Below, piece by piece: positions 33,482-42,933 of a DNA stretch of 64,000 nucleotides. The stretch comes from Paludibacterium sp. B53371 (GTDB taxonomy: Bacteria > Pseudomonadota > Gammaproteobacteria > Burkholderiales > Chromobacteriaceae). The notes beneath the pieces are model-generated. The model saw only the letters and a program-made list of their open reading frames with translations. It did not search any database and was not told the DNA's origin. Within the stretch, counting starts at the first letter, position 1, and the number at the start of each line of letters is the position of its first letter. The translations under genes were made by a program, and so were the position numbers. The DNA lies in assembly GCF_018802765.1 (NCBI RefSeq), contig NZ_CP069163.1, positions 620,001 to 684,000 on the forward strand, read 5' to 3'.

Positions 33482-35008
33482 ATGCGGATAGCGCGCGCCT
33501 ACAAGATTTTTGCCACCTTTTACCGTTTCGGACTCGACGATTTCTTTCGCGGCCACTCGCGGCTGAAATGGCTGCATGCACTTTGCCGCGTTCTGCCCTT
33601 GCCGCGTCAGCGCGGTCAGACCCTGCCGGTGCGGCTGCGTCTGGCGCTGGAGAGCCTGGGACCGGTGTTCGTCAAGTTCGGGCAGGTGCTGTCGACGCGG
33701 CGGGATCTGCTGCCAGCGGACTTCGCCGACGAACTGGCCAAGCTGCAGGACAAGGTGCCGCCTTTTGACGGCGCGCTGGCGCGTCAGGTCATCGAGCGCA
33801 GCCTGGGGCGACCGCTGGAAGCGGTTTATTTGGCGTTTGACGATGTGCCGGTGGCCAGTGCCTCGGTGGCGCAGGTGCACCATGCCTGGCTGCGCGAGGC
33901 CGATGGCCGTCGCGGGCGCGAAGTGGCCATCAAGGTGCTGCGTCCTGGCATCCAGCCGGTGATCGAACAAGACCTGGCCCTGATGCGTACCCTGGCGCGC
34001 ATCGTTGAGGCTGGCTTCCCCGATGGCAAGCGCCTCAAGCCGGGCGAGGTGGTGGCCGAGTTCGACAAATACCTGCATGACGAACTGGACATGATGCACG
34101 AGGCGGCCAATGCCTCGCAGCTGCGGCGCAATTTCCAGGATTCGGACAAGCTGCTGGTGCCTGAAGTGTTCTATGACTACACCGCGCGCGATGTCCTGAC
34201 GCTGGAATGGATGCGCGGCACGCCCATCGGTCAGATCGACAGGTTGCGTGCCGATGGTGTTGATCTGAAAAAACTGTCGCGCTTCGGGGTGGAGATCTTC
34301 TTTACCCAGGTGTTCCGTCACGGGTTTTTTCATGCCGACATGCATCCCGGCAATATCTTTGTCGCCGCGGACGGGCGCTATATCGCGCTGGATTTCGGTA
34401 TCGTCGGCAGTCTGACCGAAGTCGACAAGCACTATCTGGCGATCAACTTCCTGGCGTTCTTCAATCGTGACTATCACCGGGTGGCGACGGCGCATATCGA
34501 GTCCGGCTGGGTGCCGGCCGATACCCGTCCGGAAGAACTGGAGGCGGCAGTGCGCACGGTCTGCGAGCCCTTCTTCGAGAAGCCGCTGTCGCAGATTTCC
34601 TTCGGCCTGGTGCTGCTGCGGCTGTTCGAAACCAGCCGGCGCTTCAATGTCGAAATCCAGCCGCAGCTGGTGTTGCTGCAAAAGACCCTGCTGAATATCG
34701 AGGGGCTGGGGCGTCAGCTTGATCCCGATCTCAATCTGTGGGATACCGCCAAGCCCTTCCTCACCAAGTGGATGAACGAGCAGATCGGCTGGCGTGGTTT
34801 TGTCCGGGCGCTGAAGAATGAGGCCCCGCAATGGGCGACCACCCTCCCGGCCTTGCCGCGCAGGCTGAACGACGCCCTCGGCGGCCGGACCCAGGATCTG
34901 CTGGTGCAAAGCTATGTCCTGCTGATGAAAGAGCAGAAGCGGCAGAACTTCCTGCTGACGCTGATTGCCATCCTGCTGGTGGCCTTGCTGCTCAAGGGCT
35001 TTCTCTAA
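33482..35008 (+). CDS. ubiB: Ubiquinone biosynthesis regulatory protein kinase-like UbiB
   Basis: Atypical ADCK/ABC1-type kinase-like ATPase required for ubiquinone synthesis, anchored to the inner membrane. It has 508 residues. The KxGQ motif is in [20 protein letters not shown], the alanine-rich nucleotide loop is in [11 protein letters not shown], the invariant lysine is in [10 protein letters not shown], and HADMHPGN and LDFGIVG complete the kinase core. C-terminal hydrophobic helices ([19 protein letters not shown]) anchor it. It closes the queA-to-ubiB run. Confidence 0.96.
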   Translation: MRIARAYKIFATFYRFGLDDFFRGHSRLKWLHALCRVLPLPRQRGQTLPVRLRLALESLGPVFVKFGQVLSTRRDLLPADFADELAKLQDKVPPFDGALARQVIERSLGRPLEAVYLAFDDVPVASASVAQVHHAWLREADGRRGREVAIKVLRPGIQPVIEQDLALMRTLARIVEAGFPDGKRLKPGEVVAEFDKYLHDELDMMHEAANASQLRRNFQDSDKLLVPEVFYDYTARDVLTLEWMRGTPIGQIDRLRADGVDLKKLSRFGVEIFFTQVFRHGFFHADMHPGNIFVAADGRYIALDFGIVGSLTEVDKHYLAINFLAFFNRDYHRVATAHIESGWVPADTRPEELEAAVRTVCEPFFEKPLSQISFGLVLLRLFETSRRFNVEIQPQLVLLQKTLLNIEGLGRQLDPDLNLWDTAKPFLTKWMNEQIGWRGFVRALKNEAPQWATTLPALPRRLNDALGGRTQDLLVQSYVLLMKEQKRQNFLLTLIAILLVALLLKGFL

Positions 35009-35056
35009 GGCCCCCTCTGCGGTGTGCGCCCGGTATCTCCGTCTCCGGGCGCCCGC

Positions 35057-35422
35057 TTACCCCAATACCGCCATCACCACCCGGCGGTCTTCCGCCATCA
35101 GAATGTTGAAGCTGCGGCAAGCCGCCTGGGTGTCCATCACCTCCATGCCGATGCGGGCCTCCGCCAGGGCGGCAGACAGCCGCGGATGCGGAAAGCGCAG
35201 CTTTTCGCCGCTGCCGAACAATACCACTTCCGGCTCGAAGGCCAGCAGCGCCTCGAAGTCTGCCGGGCTCAGCGATTCAAAGCTGTCGGCCTGCCAGGGC
35301 ACGATGCTGTCCGGGGTGATGATCAGATTGCCGCTGAAGTAATCCTGATTGATGCGGATGCGACCGGTCTCGTAGGCCGTGATCAAATTGCGGCCCGGCG
35401 CCGCTGCCTGATGCAGTTTCAT
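35057..35422 (-). CDS. Mth938-like (DUF498) domain protein
   Basis: A 121-residue protein of the Mth938/NDUFAF3-like family (PF04430). Typical are the opening stretch ending in LITAYETGRIRIN, the segment GNLIITPDSIVPWQ, PEVVLFGSGEKLRFPHP, and the MDTQAACRSFNILMAEDRRV region with a conserved T-x-x-A-C-R-x-x-N. The family includes the mitochondrial complex I assembly factor NDUFAF3. In bacteria its role is not settled. It converges on ubiB and is divergent from alaA; it appears monocistronic. Confidence 0.85.
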   Translation of the reverse strand: MKLHQAAAPGRNLITAYETGRIRINQDYFSGNLIITPDSIVPWQADSFESLSPADFEALLAFEPEVVLFGSGEKLRFPHPRLSAALAEARIGMEVMDTQAACRSFNILMAEDRRVVMAVLG

Positions 35423-35582
35423 GCTGATTTTCCGTCAGAAAATTAATGTGCCCGCGCTTGCGCGTTTAGGATAGGATTATAACTCGACCCCGGGCGCTGG
35501 CTAGCCGGATGCCGGGGGACAAAGAGACTATCAGGACCAAGCGCTCGGCAGGAGAGAAGCGCGCAAAAACAAGTAGATCGCC

Positions 35583-36806
35583 ATGCAGCCAGTCAAAAAA
35601 TCGCAGAAACTCGCCAACGTCTGTTACGACATTCGCGGCCCGGTGCTTGACCATGCCAAGCGGATGGAAGATGAAGGCCATCGCATTCTCAAGCTGAATA
35701 TCGGCAATCCGGCCCCGTTCGGGTTTTTCGCGCCGGACGAGATCATCGAGGACGTCATTGCCAACCTGCAGGATGCGTCCGGCTATTCCGATTCGCGCGG
35801 CCTGTTCGCCGCGCGCAAGGCGATCATGCACTACGCCCAGGAAAAGCAATTGCCGAATGTCAGCATGGATGACATCTATATCGGCAATGGCGTGTCCGAA
35901 CTGATCGTGATGGCCATGCAGGGTCTGCTGGACGCTGGCGACGAAGTGCTGGTGCCGGCGCCGGACTATCCGTTGTGGACCGCGGCCATCAGCCTGGCGG
36001 GCGGTCGCGCCGTGCACTATCTGTGCGACGAGCAGGCCGGCTGGTTCCCCGATATCGAGGACATGCGCGCCAAGATCACGCCCAATACCCGCGCCATCGT
36101 GGTCATCAATCCCAACAACCCCACCGGGGCGGTGTATCCGCCTGCGCTGCTGGCGCAGATCGTCGAGCTGGCACGACAGCACCAGCTGATCATCTATGCC
36201 GATGAAATCTACGACAAGGTGCTGTATGACGAGGCCTCGCATACCTCGATCGCCTCGCTGGCACCGGATGTGCTGTGCATCACCCTGAACGGCTTGTCGA
36301 AGAACTACCGGGCTGCCGGTTTCCGTGTCGGCTGGATGGTGGTGTCGGGCGAGAAGCAGGCGGCGCGCGACTATATCGAGGGGCTGAACATGCTGGCCTC
36401 GATGCGTCTGTGTTCGAACGTCCAGGGGCAATATGCCATTCAGACCGCGCTGGGCGGCTATCAGAGCATCAATGATCTGGTTCTGCCGACCGGGCGCCTG
36501 TGTCGTCAGCGCGATCTGGCCTGGGAGCGTCTGACCGCCATCCCGGGGGTGAGCTGCGTCAAGCCGAAAGGAGCGCTGTACCTGTTCCCGCGCCTCGATC
36601 CCAAGCTGTATCCGATTGCCGATGACCAGCAGTTCATCCTGGAGCTGCTGCGCGAGCAGCATGTACTGCTGGTGCAGGGTACCGGCTTCAACTGGATCAA
36701 CCCGGATCACTTCCGTGTGGTGTTCCTGCCCAATACGGATGACCTGAATCAGGCCATGGACCGCATCGAGCGCTTCCTGGACGGCTATCGCATGCGCCAC
36801 GCCTGA
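35583..36806 (+). CDS. alaA: Glutamate-pyruvate aminotransferase
   Basis: PLP-dependent aminotransferase that makes alanine from pyruvate and glutamate. Its 407 residues follow the E. coli AlaA (YfbQ) sequence closely, for example in KLANVCYDIRGPVLDHAKRM, KLNIGNPAPFGF, GNGVSELIVMAMQ, PAPDYPLWTAAISLAGGRAV and INPNNPTGAVYP. The PLP-binding lysine is in NGLSKNYRAAGFRVGWM. It stands just upstream of hom and thrC in the same direction, and this alaA-hom-thrC order is common in betaproteobacteria. Confidence 0.93.
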   Translation: MQPVKKSQKLANVCYDIRGPVLDHAKRMEDEGHRILKLNIGNPAPFGFFAPDEIIEDVIANLQDASGYSDSRGLFAARKAIMHYAQEKQLPNVSMDDIYIGNGVSELIVMAMQGLLDAGDEVLVPAPDYPLWTAAISLAGGRAVHYLCDEQAGWFPDIEDMRAKITPNTRAIVVINPNNPTGAVYPPALLAQIVELARQHQLIIYADEIYDKVLYDEASHTSIASLAPDVLCITLNGLSKNYRAAGFRVGWMVVSGEKQAARDYIEGLNMLASMRLCSNVQGQYAIQTALGGYQSINDLVLPTGRLCRQRDLAWERLTAIPGVSCVKPKGALYLFPRLDPKLYPIADDQQFILELLREQHVLLVQGTGFNWINPDHFRVVFLPNTDDLNQAMDRIERFLDGYRMRHA

Positions 36807-36832
36807 CATCGCTTTGTCTCAACGCCTTGACC

Positions 36833-36854
36833 ACGGGACGCGCAAGCGTCCCGT
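36833..36854 (+). repeat. Hairpin between alaA and hom
   Basis: ACGGGACGC / GCGTCCCGT is a perfect 9-base stem with GCAA tetraloop, followed by CATATAAAAAATAA rather than a clean T tract. It may be a weak terminator, a processing site or part of the hom promoter. Confidence 0.5.
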
Positions 36855-36904
36855 CATATAAAAAATAACGGACGATCGAGATCACTACTGTGGAGAAGCA
36901 AGGA

Positions 36905-38224
36905 ATGAAACCAATCAATATCGGCCTGATGGGGGTGGGCACGGTGGGCGGCGGTACCGCCACCGTTCTCAAACGCAACGCCGAAGAAATCAGCCGTCGG
37001 GCCGGCCGGCGCATCCGCCTGTTCATGGCGGCCAACCGCGACACCCAGCGTGCGCGTGACCATGTTGGTCCCGAGGTCATCGTGGTCGACGATGCCTTCC
37101 AGATCGTCAACCATCCGGACGTCGACATCGTGGTCGAGCTGATCGGTGGCACCACCATCGCCCGCGAACTGGTGTTCAAGGCCATTGATAACGGCAAACA
37201 TGTAGTGACCGCCAACAAGAAGCTGATCGCCGAGTATGGCAACGAGATCTTCGCCCGCGCCCAGGAGAAAGGCGTCATCGTGGCCTTCGAGGCCGCTGTG
37301 GCCGGGGGCGTGCCCATCATCAAGGCGCTGCGCGAGAGCCTGGCAGCCAACCGGGTCGAGTGGATCGCCGGCATCATCAACGGCACCGCCAACTACATCC
37401 TGAGCGAAATGCGCGAGAAGGGCACCAGCTTCGCCGATGCGCTGGCCGATGCCCAGCGGCTGGGCTATGCCGAGGCCGATCCGACCTTCGATATCGAAGG
37501 ACATGATGCCGGTCACAAGCTGACCATCATGGCCTCGATCGCCTTCGGTATTCCGATGCAGTTCAGCAAGTGCTACCTCGAGGGCATCAGCCAGCTGACC
37601 GCCAAAGACATCAGCTATGCCGAGGAGCTGGGCTACCGCGTCAAGCTGCTGGGGCTGACCCGCCGCACCGACGATGGCATCGAGCTGCGCGTGCATCCGA
37701 CGCTGATTCCGGAAAGTCGGCTGATCGCCAACGTCAACGGCGTCAAGAATGCCGTGCTGGTCAATTGTGATGCCGCCGGTCCGACGCTGTACTACGGTGC
37801 CGGTGCCGGCGCGCTGCCGACGGCCTCGGCCGTGGTGGCCGATATTGTTGACGTGACCCGTCTGCTGGCCGCCGATCCGGAGCACCATGTACCGCTGATG
37901 GCCTTCCAGCCGGATCAGCTGCATGATCTGCCCATCCTGCCGATCGATGAGGTGGTCAGCTCGTACTATCTGCGTATCCAGGCCATCGACCGTGCCGGGG
38001 TGCTGGCCAACATTACCCGCATCCTGGCCGAGGATGCGATTTCGATCGAGGCGGTGATCCAGAAGGGCTGCAGCCATGATGGCGCGGCTGAAGTGGTGAT
38101 CCTGACTCATCGCGTCAAGGAAAAGTACGTCAATCACGCGATTGCCGCCATCGAGGATCTGGATAGCGTAGCGGGCCCGGTGGTGCGGCTGCGCATGGAA
38201 GAACTGACAGCCGGACAGGAGTAA
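36905..38224 (+). CDS. hom: Homoserine dehydrogenase
   Basis: Reduces aspartate semialdehyde to homoserine for threonine and methionine synthesis. It has 439 residues. The N-terminal Rossmann motif is IGLMGVGTVGGGTA, the catalytic domain holds TANKKLIAEYGNE and AAVAGGVPIIKALRESL, and a C-terminal ACT domain begins about YYLRIQAIDRAGVLANI, consistent with threonine feedback inhibition. It is monofunctional (no aspartokinase domain). The ATG at 36905 follows a GGAG; thrC starts four bases after its stop. Confidence 0.96.
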   Translation: MKPINIGLMGVGTVGGGTATVLKRNAEEISRRAGRRIRLFMAANRDTQRARDHVGPEVIVVDDAFQIVNHPDVDIVVELIGGTTIARELVFKAIDNGKHVVTANKKLIAEYGNEIFARAQEKGVIVAFEAAVAGGVPIIKALRESLAANRVEWIAGIINGTANYILSEMREKGTSFADALADAQRLGYAEADPTFDIEGHDAGHKLTIMASIAFGIPMQFSKCYLEGISQLTAKDISYAEELGYRVKLLGLTRRTDDGIELRVHPTLIPESRLIANVNGVKNAVLVNCDAAGPTLYYGAGAGALPTASAVVADIVDVTRLLAADPEHHVPLMAFQPDQLHDLPILPIDEVVSSYYLRIQAIDRAGVLANITRILAEDAISIEAVIQKGCSHDGAAEVVILTHRVKEKYVNHAIAAIEDLDSVAGPVVRLRMEELTAGQE

Positions 38225-38227
38225 GCG

Positions 38228-39637
38228 ATGGACTATATCAGCACCCGTGGCGGCCTGGCACCCTCGCGCTTCTGCGACATCCTGCTGATGGGGCTGGCGC
38301 CGGATGGCGGACTGGTGATGCCTTCGCATTATCCGCGCATCGATCTGGCCACGCTGGCCGCCTGGCGCGAGTTGTCCTATGCCGAGCTGGCGTTCGAGAT
38401 CATTCGCCTGTTCGCCGACGACATCCCGAGCGATGACCTGCGTGCCATCGTTCATCGTACCTACCGGCCGGAGGTGTTTGGCAGCGACGAGATCACCCCG
38501 CTGCGGCAGCTGTCGGACGGGCTGTGGGTGCAGGGGCTGTCCAACGGGCCGACGCTGGCCTTCAAGGACATGGCCATGCAGTTGCTGGGCAACCTGTTCG
38601 AGTACGTGCTGGTGCAGCGCGGTCAGCAGCTGAACATTCTGGGGGCTACCTCCGGCGACACCGGCAGTGCAGCCGAATATGCCATGCGCGGCCGGCAGAA
38701 CATCCAGGTGTTCATGCTGTCGCCGCACGGCAAAATGAGTGCCTTCCAGCGCGCGCAGATGTTCTCGCTGCAGGATGAGAACATCCATAACCTGGCGATC
38801 GAGGGCATGTTTGACGACTGTCAGGACATCGTCAAGGCGGTTTCCAACGACGCGGCCTTCAAGTCGGCCCATGCCATCGGCACGGTCAACTCGATCAACT
38901 GGGCGCGGGTGGTGGCCCAGGTGGTGTACTACTTCAAGGGCTATTTCGCGGCAGCGGGCCAGATCGGCGAACGGGTCAGCTTCTGCGTGCCCTCGGGCAA
39001 CTTCGGCAATGTCTGCGCCGGTCATATCGCGCGCCAGATGGGTTTGCCGATTGGTCGTCTGCTGGTGGCCACCAATGAAAACGACGTGCTGGACGAGTTC
39101 TTCCGCACCGGTCGCTACCGTCCGCGCGGCAGTGCCGAAACCCGGGTGACTTCCAGCCCGTCGATGGATATTTCCAAGGCCTCCAACTTCGAACGCTTCG
39201 TGTTCGAACTGGTTGGGCGCAACCCGGCCATGCTCAAGTCACTGTGGGCCAAGGTCGACAACGGCCGCGGTTTCGACCTGGGCGATGATCCGCTGTTCTC
39301 CGAAGTGGCGACCCGCTTCGGTTTCGCCTCGGGTCACAGCACACATGACGACCGGCTGGCGACGATTCGCCAGGTGGCCGGGCAGGATGGTCAGGTGCTG
39401 GATCCGCATACAGCCGACGGGGTCAAGGTGGCGCGCGAACTGCGCCGTACCGGCGAGACCGTGGTCTGCCTGGAAACGGCCTTGCCGGCCAAGTTTGCCG
39501 AAACCATCCGTGAGGCACTCGATCAGGATCCGCCGCGTCCGGCCGGGTTCGAGGGGCTGGAGGATCTGCCGCAGCGCTTCACCGTGCTGCCGGCCGATGT
39601 CGCCGCCGTCAAGCAGGTGATCGAAGCGCATTCCTGA
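38228..39637 (+). CDS. thrC: Threonine synthase
   Basis: PLP enzyme that converts O-phosphohomoserine to threonine. It has 469 residues, of the longer proteobacterial/fungal class. The N-terminal MDYISTRGGLAPSRFCDI and the PLP lysine in NGPTLAFKDMAMQLLG are diagnostic, with the phosphate-binding run GATSGDTGSAAEYAMRG following. The gene follows hom directly and ends in a strong terminator, so hom-thrC forms the operon. Confidence 0.97.
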   Translation: MDYISTRGGLAPSRFCDILLMGLAPDGGLVMPSHYPRIDLATLAAWRELSYAELAFEIIRLFADDIPSDDLRAIVHRTYRPEVFGSDEITPLRQLSDGLWVQGLSNGPTLAFKDMAMQLLGNLFEYVLVQRGQQLNILGATSGDTGSAAEYAMRGRQNIQVFMLSPHGKMSAFQRAQMFSLQDENIHNLAIEGMFDDCQDIVKAVSNDAAFKSAHAIGTVNSINWARVVAQVVYYFKGYFAAAGQIGERVSFCVPSGNFGNVCAGHIARQMGLPIGRLLVATNENDVLDEFFRTGRYRPRGSAETRVTSSPSMDISKASNFERFVFELVGRNPAMLKSLWAKVDNGRGFDLGDDPLFSEVATRFGFASGHSTHDDRLATIRQVAGQDGQVLDPHTADGVKVARELRRTGETVVCLETALPAKFAETIREALDQDPPRPAGFEGLEDLPQRFTVLPADVAAVKQVIEAHS

Positions 39638-39658
39638 TCGGATCGTCGAATAGCCGAT

Positions 39659-39690
39659 GAGCCAGCCCCGCCCGGGCTGGCTCTTTTTTT
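39659..39690 (+). terminator. Terminator after thrC
   Basis: GAGCCAGCCC / GGGCTGGCTC stem followed by seven T residues. Confidence 0.9.
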
Positions 39691-39822
39691 GTCAGATCAC
39701 CGGATATTTGCTGACGGCGCTTGTTGATACATCACCATTCCGCGCTTTTCTCTGACCGTGCCCTTTTGACCAGGACTGTGGACGTGGATTTAATGGGCCG
39801 TTTCCTAACCGGAGTACAGGCC

Positions 39823-40179
39823 ATGTCGCAGCAGAAGCCCCTCGGTCACGACACCCCTCTGACCGACTCACAAACCGATCGGAATGACCCGGCGACGGGA
39901 CGTCTACCGTTTGCCTGCACACCCGGGCAGCTGGAGGAGGCCATGGCGTGGCTGGAGAGCACTTGTCCCGGTACACTGGCCAGCTTTCGTGCGCTGATGA
40001 GTGAGGCCATGCAGAGGGGAGAAAAGCATTTCCGCGAGATTCCGTACGATGAGATCGGCGCCTGCATCTTTGCCTTCTCCCAGTTGTCGTTCGTGACCAG
40101 CGCGGCGAAGCCCGATCAGGCCATGAACGAGCTGATCCTCGCCATGCTGGATCATCTCTGGGTCGGCCTGAGTCACTAG
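39823..40179 (+). CDS. Hypothetical protein, unknown family
   Basis: A 118-residue protein I do not recognise. The start at 39823 (MSQQKPLGHD) follows GGAG at a suitable distance; an in-frame ATG at 39793 is an alternative. The first about 30 residues are polar and look disordered. The rest is predicted helical (QLEEAMAWLESTCPG, FRALMSEAMQRGEKHFREI, MNELILAMLDHLWVGLSH). There is no signal peptide or membrane segment, so it is probably cytoplasmic. It lies between the thrC terminator and ntrC, which is on the opposite strand, and appears monocistronic. Codon use looks like its neighbours, which supports it as a real gene. Confidence 0.6.
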   Translation: MSQQKPLGHDTPLTDSQTDRNDPATGRLPFACTPGQLEEAMAWLESTCPGTLASFRALMSEAMQRGEKHFREIPYDEIGACIFAFSQLSFVTSAAKPDQAMNELILAMLDHLWVGLSH

Positions 40180-40252
40180 TCACGTCCGAATCCTCGCGCC
40201 AATCCGGGGCCAGTCTGCCCCGGATATCATGCCGCCCGCCCGGTAGACAGAC

Positions 40253-41674
40253 TTACAAGCCCAGTTCCTGGATTTTGCGCGTCAGGGTATTACGTCCCCA
40301 GCCGAGCAACTGGGCGGCCTCGATCTTGCGCCCGGCGGTGTGTCCCAGTGCAGAAAGAATGCAGCAGGCTTCGAAACGACTGGTCAGGTCATCGATGATG
40401 CCGGTTTCCCCTGCTGCCAGACGGCGGCTGATTTCCGCCGACAGTCCCTTGAGCCAGTCCGCCTCCTGGGCGGACTGGCTGGCGGCCGGCAGCTCGGGCA
40501 TGTCTGCCGTGGCGACCGTCGAGGCCGGATTCTTTAGCTCTGGCGGCAGATCCGAGACTTCAACGGTCTGGCCGGGAGCCATGACGGTGATCCACTGACA
40601 GAGGTTTTCCAGCTGGCGCACATTGCCCGGGAAGTCGTAATCGACGATGCACTGCATGGCCGCCGGGCTCAGCCGCTTGCTTTCCACGCCCAGGCTGGCT
40701 GCGCTGCGCGCCAGAAAGTGCTGCGTCAGCAGCGGGATATCCTCGCTGCGTTCGCGCAAGGGCGGCAGACGCAGGCGGATCACGTTGAGACGGTGGAACA
40801 GGTCTTCGCGGAACTGGCCATTGCGCACCCGTTCCTCCAGGTGCTGGTGTGTGGCCGCAATCACGCGCACATTGGCTTTGATCGGGGTGTGGCCCCCCAC
40901 CCGGTAGAAGTGGCCGTCGGACAGGACGCGCAGCAGGCGGGTCTGCAATTCGGTCGGCATGTCGCCGATTTCGTCGAGAAACAGCGTGCCGCCCTCCGCC
41001 TCTTCGAAACGTCCGCGACGGGTGGCCTGGGCGCCGGTGAAGGCCCCCTTCTCGTGGCCGAACAGTTCGCTTTCCAGCAGATCCTTCGGGATGGCGGCGG
41101 TATTCAGGGCGATGAACGGGCGACCGGCACGCACCGAGTGCAGGTGCAGGGCCTCGGCAACCCGTTCCTTGCCCGTCCCGGACTCGCCGGTAATCAACAC
41201 CGTGACGGTGGATTGCGACAGGCGGCCGATGGCGCGGAAAACATCCTGCATGGCCGGTGCCTGACCCAGTAGTACCGGCAGCGCGGCTTGCGGGGCAGGG
41301 GTGTCGTCATGCTGGCCCGACTCGGCCAGCGCGCGTTCGATCAGTTCGACCGCCTGATCGATGTCAAAGGGTTTGGGCAGGTACTCAAAGGCCCCCCCCT
41401 GGAATGCGGAAACCGCCGAGTCGAGGTCGGCATGTGCGGTCATGATGATGACCGGCAGTTGCGGATGGCGCTCCTTGACCCGGGTGAGAAATTTCAGCCC
41501 GTCGGTGCCGGGCATGCGGATATCGGAGATGATGACGCGCGGCTGTTCGTCCTCCAGGGCATTGAGCGCGTCGTCGGCGCTGGCAAAGCTGCGGTAGTCG
41601 ATGGCGCTGCGGGCCAGGGCTTTTTCCAGGACCCAGCGAATGGCTTTGTCGTCGTCGATGATCCAGACCGGCAT
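40253..41674 (-). CDS. glnG: Nitrogen regulation response regulator NtrC
   Basis: Sigma-54 activator phosphorylated by NtrB under nitrogen limitation. It has 473 residues. The receiver domain (1-120) holds the phosphoacceptor aspartate in IISDIRMPGTDG (about Asp51). The AAA+ domain has Walker A GESGTGKE, the sigma-54 contact loop ELFGHEKGAFTGA and Walker B GGTLFLDEIGDM. A Fis-type helix-turn-helix closes the protein (AAQLLGWGRNTLTRKIQEL). It begins three bases after ntrB, so the two are co-transcribed, and it is the likely activator of the glnA promoter described at 44418. Confidence 0.95.
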   Translation of the reverse strand: MPVWIIDDDKAIRWVLEKALARSAIDYRSFASADDALNALEDEQPRVIISDIRMPGTDGLKFLTRVKERHPQLPVIIMTAHADLDSAVSAFQGGAFEYLPKPFDIDQAVELIERALAESGQHDDTPAPQAALPVLLGQAPAMQDVFRAIGRLSQSTVTVLITGESGTGKERVAEALHLHSVRAGRPFIALNTAAIPKDLLESELFGHEKGAFTGAQATRRGRFEEAEGGTLFLDEIGDMPTELQTRLLRVLSDGHFYRVGGHTPIKANVRVIAATHQHLEERVRNGQFREDLFHRLNVIRLRLPPLRERSEDIPLLTQHFLARSAASLGVESKRLSPAAMQCIVDYDFPGNVRQLENLCQWITVMAPGQTVEVSDLPPELKNPASTVATADMPELPAASQSAQEADWLKGLSAEISRRLAAGETGIIDDLTSRFEACCILSALGHTAGRKIEAAQLLGWGRNTLTRKIQELGL

Positions 41675-41677
41675 CGT

Positions 41678-42781
41678 TCAGTCTCCTTGCGCGCCAGGTG
41701 CGTTGGCGAGTGTTTGTTCTTGTTTGAAGGGCAGCATGACGGTAAAGCAGGTTTGTCCCGGCCGTGAATCGAACTCGATGCTGCCACCGTGCTGGTGCAC
41801 ATAGGCCTGAGCCAGGGTCAGCCCCAGGCCGGTGCCTTCGGCACGACCGGTCACTAGCGGGTAGAACAGGTGGTCGCGGATGTCTTCCGGAATGCCGGGG
41901 CCGTCATCGATGATTTGCAATTTCAGTGCCAGGTGGTGCCGCTTGCGTGCCAGGGTGGCCTGGCGTGCCACGCGGGTGCGCAGGATGACCCGGCCCTGAC
42001 CCTTCATGGCCTGGATGGCGTTCTTGACGATATTCAGCACCACCTGGATCAATTGTTCCTTGTCGGCCACCAGCATCGGCAGGCTGACATCGTAGTCGCG
42101 CTGCATGGTCAGGCCTTGTGGATACTCGGCCAGGGCGATGCTGCGCACGCGCTCCAGGACCTCGTGAATGTTGACCTCGCTGACAACATGGCGCCGATGC
42201 GGCGCCAGCATGCGGTCAACCAGAGATTGCAGCCGCAGGGCCTCTTCCTTGATGACTTCGGTGTATTCCTTCAGTTCTGGCCGGTCCTGCAGCTCGTGTT
42301 CCAGCAGTTGCGCCGCGCCGCGGATGCCGCCGAGCGGGTTCTTGATCTCGTGCGCCAGGTTGCGGATCAGCTCGCGGTTGGCCTGATGCTGCAGCAGACG
42401 CCGTTCTTCATTGACGATGCGCAGCTGCTGGTCGAGCGAGCGCAGCTCGATCAGCGCCAGTCCCTCTCCCTGATCGATTGGCGTCACCGACAGGGCCAGA
42501 TGCAGAGGCTGGGCGCCTTGCGCCGTGACCAGCTCCAGGTCGTGTTCGATATAGCTGGCATTGTGGGCAAAGGCGGTGGCCAGTGCCTGCTGCAGTGCCT
42601 CACAGGGCAGGAACAGCTCGGCGAGGTGATGACGCATGAGTTCGCGCCGTCCCAGACCGAGCAGGTTTTCACTGGCCGGATTGGCAAACACCAATTCACC
42701 ATCGCGGCGCACGATCAGCACCGGGGTGTCGAGTAGTTCGAGTCCGGCAAAGCCGGGCGGCGTGTTTTCTGTTCCGGTCAT
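41678..42781 (-). CDS. glnL: Nitrogen regulation sensor histidine kinase NtrB
   Basis: Cytoplasmic kinase/phosphatase for NtrC, controlled by the PII protein. It has 367 residues. The N-terminal PAS domain starts ELLDTPVLIVRRDGELVFAN. The H-box with the phospho-histidine is NLAHEIKNPLGGIRGAAQLL. The ATPase domain has the N-box NIVKNAIQAMKG, the G1 box IIDDGPGIP and the G2 box GTGLGLTLAQ. There is no transmembrane segment, as expected for NtrB. It lies between glnA and ntrC, the classical order. Confidence 0.95.
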   Translation of the reverse strand: MTGTENTPPGFAGLELLDTPVLIVRRDGELVFANPASENLLGLGRRELMRHHLAELFLPCEALQQALATAFAHNASYIEHDLELVTAQGAQPLHLALSVTPIDQGEGLALIELRSLDQQLRIVNEERRLLQHQANRELIRNLAHEIKNPLGGIRGAAQLLEHELQDRPELKEYTEVIKEEALRLQSLVDRMLAPHRRHVVSEVNIHEVLERVRSIALAEYPQGLTMQRDYDVSLPMLVADKEQLIQVVLNIVKNAIQAMKGQGRVILRTRVARQATLARKRHHLALKLQIIDDGPGIPEDIRDHLFYPLVTGRAEGTGLGLTLAQAYVHQHGGSIEFDSRPGQTCFTVMLPFKQEQTLANAPGAQGD

Positions 42782-42867
42782 GACAGGCTCTTGTCAGCTT
42801 GGGGCACGAAATCCATTGGCATGATTCAGTATGCACTGTTTTGGTGCGCTCTGGCGGGGGCCCGGAA

Positions 42868-42902
42868 AAAAACCCGCTTCCCTCACGGGAGAGCGGGTTT
42901 TC
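42868..42902 (-). terminator. Terminator after glnA
   Basis: AACCCGCT / AGCGGGTT stem with an inner TCCC/GGGA stem; on the minus strand it ends in a T run. It should limit read-through from glnA into ntrB-ntrC. Confidence 0.8.
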
Positions 42903-42933
42903 CAGACCGCACCCCGGGCGCGGTTCGGCACAA

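Noticed and set aside
33152-34909. 585-codon minus-strand frame opposite ubiJ and ubiB
   Set aside because: Shadow; ubiB motifs are all present on the plus strand.
36854-39025. 723-codon minus-strand frame opposite hom and thrC
   Set aside because: Shadow of two well-identified genes, with no family motifs or ribosome site.
40202-40227. Stem ATCCGGGGC / GCCCCGGAT between the hypothetical gene and ntrC as a terminator
   Set aside because: The stem is perfect but has no T tract in either direction, so terminator function cannot be supported.
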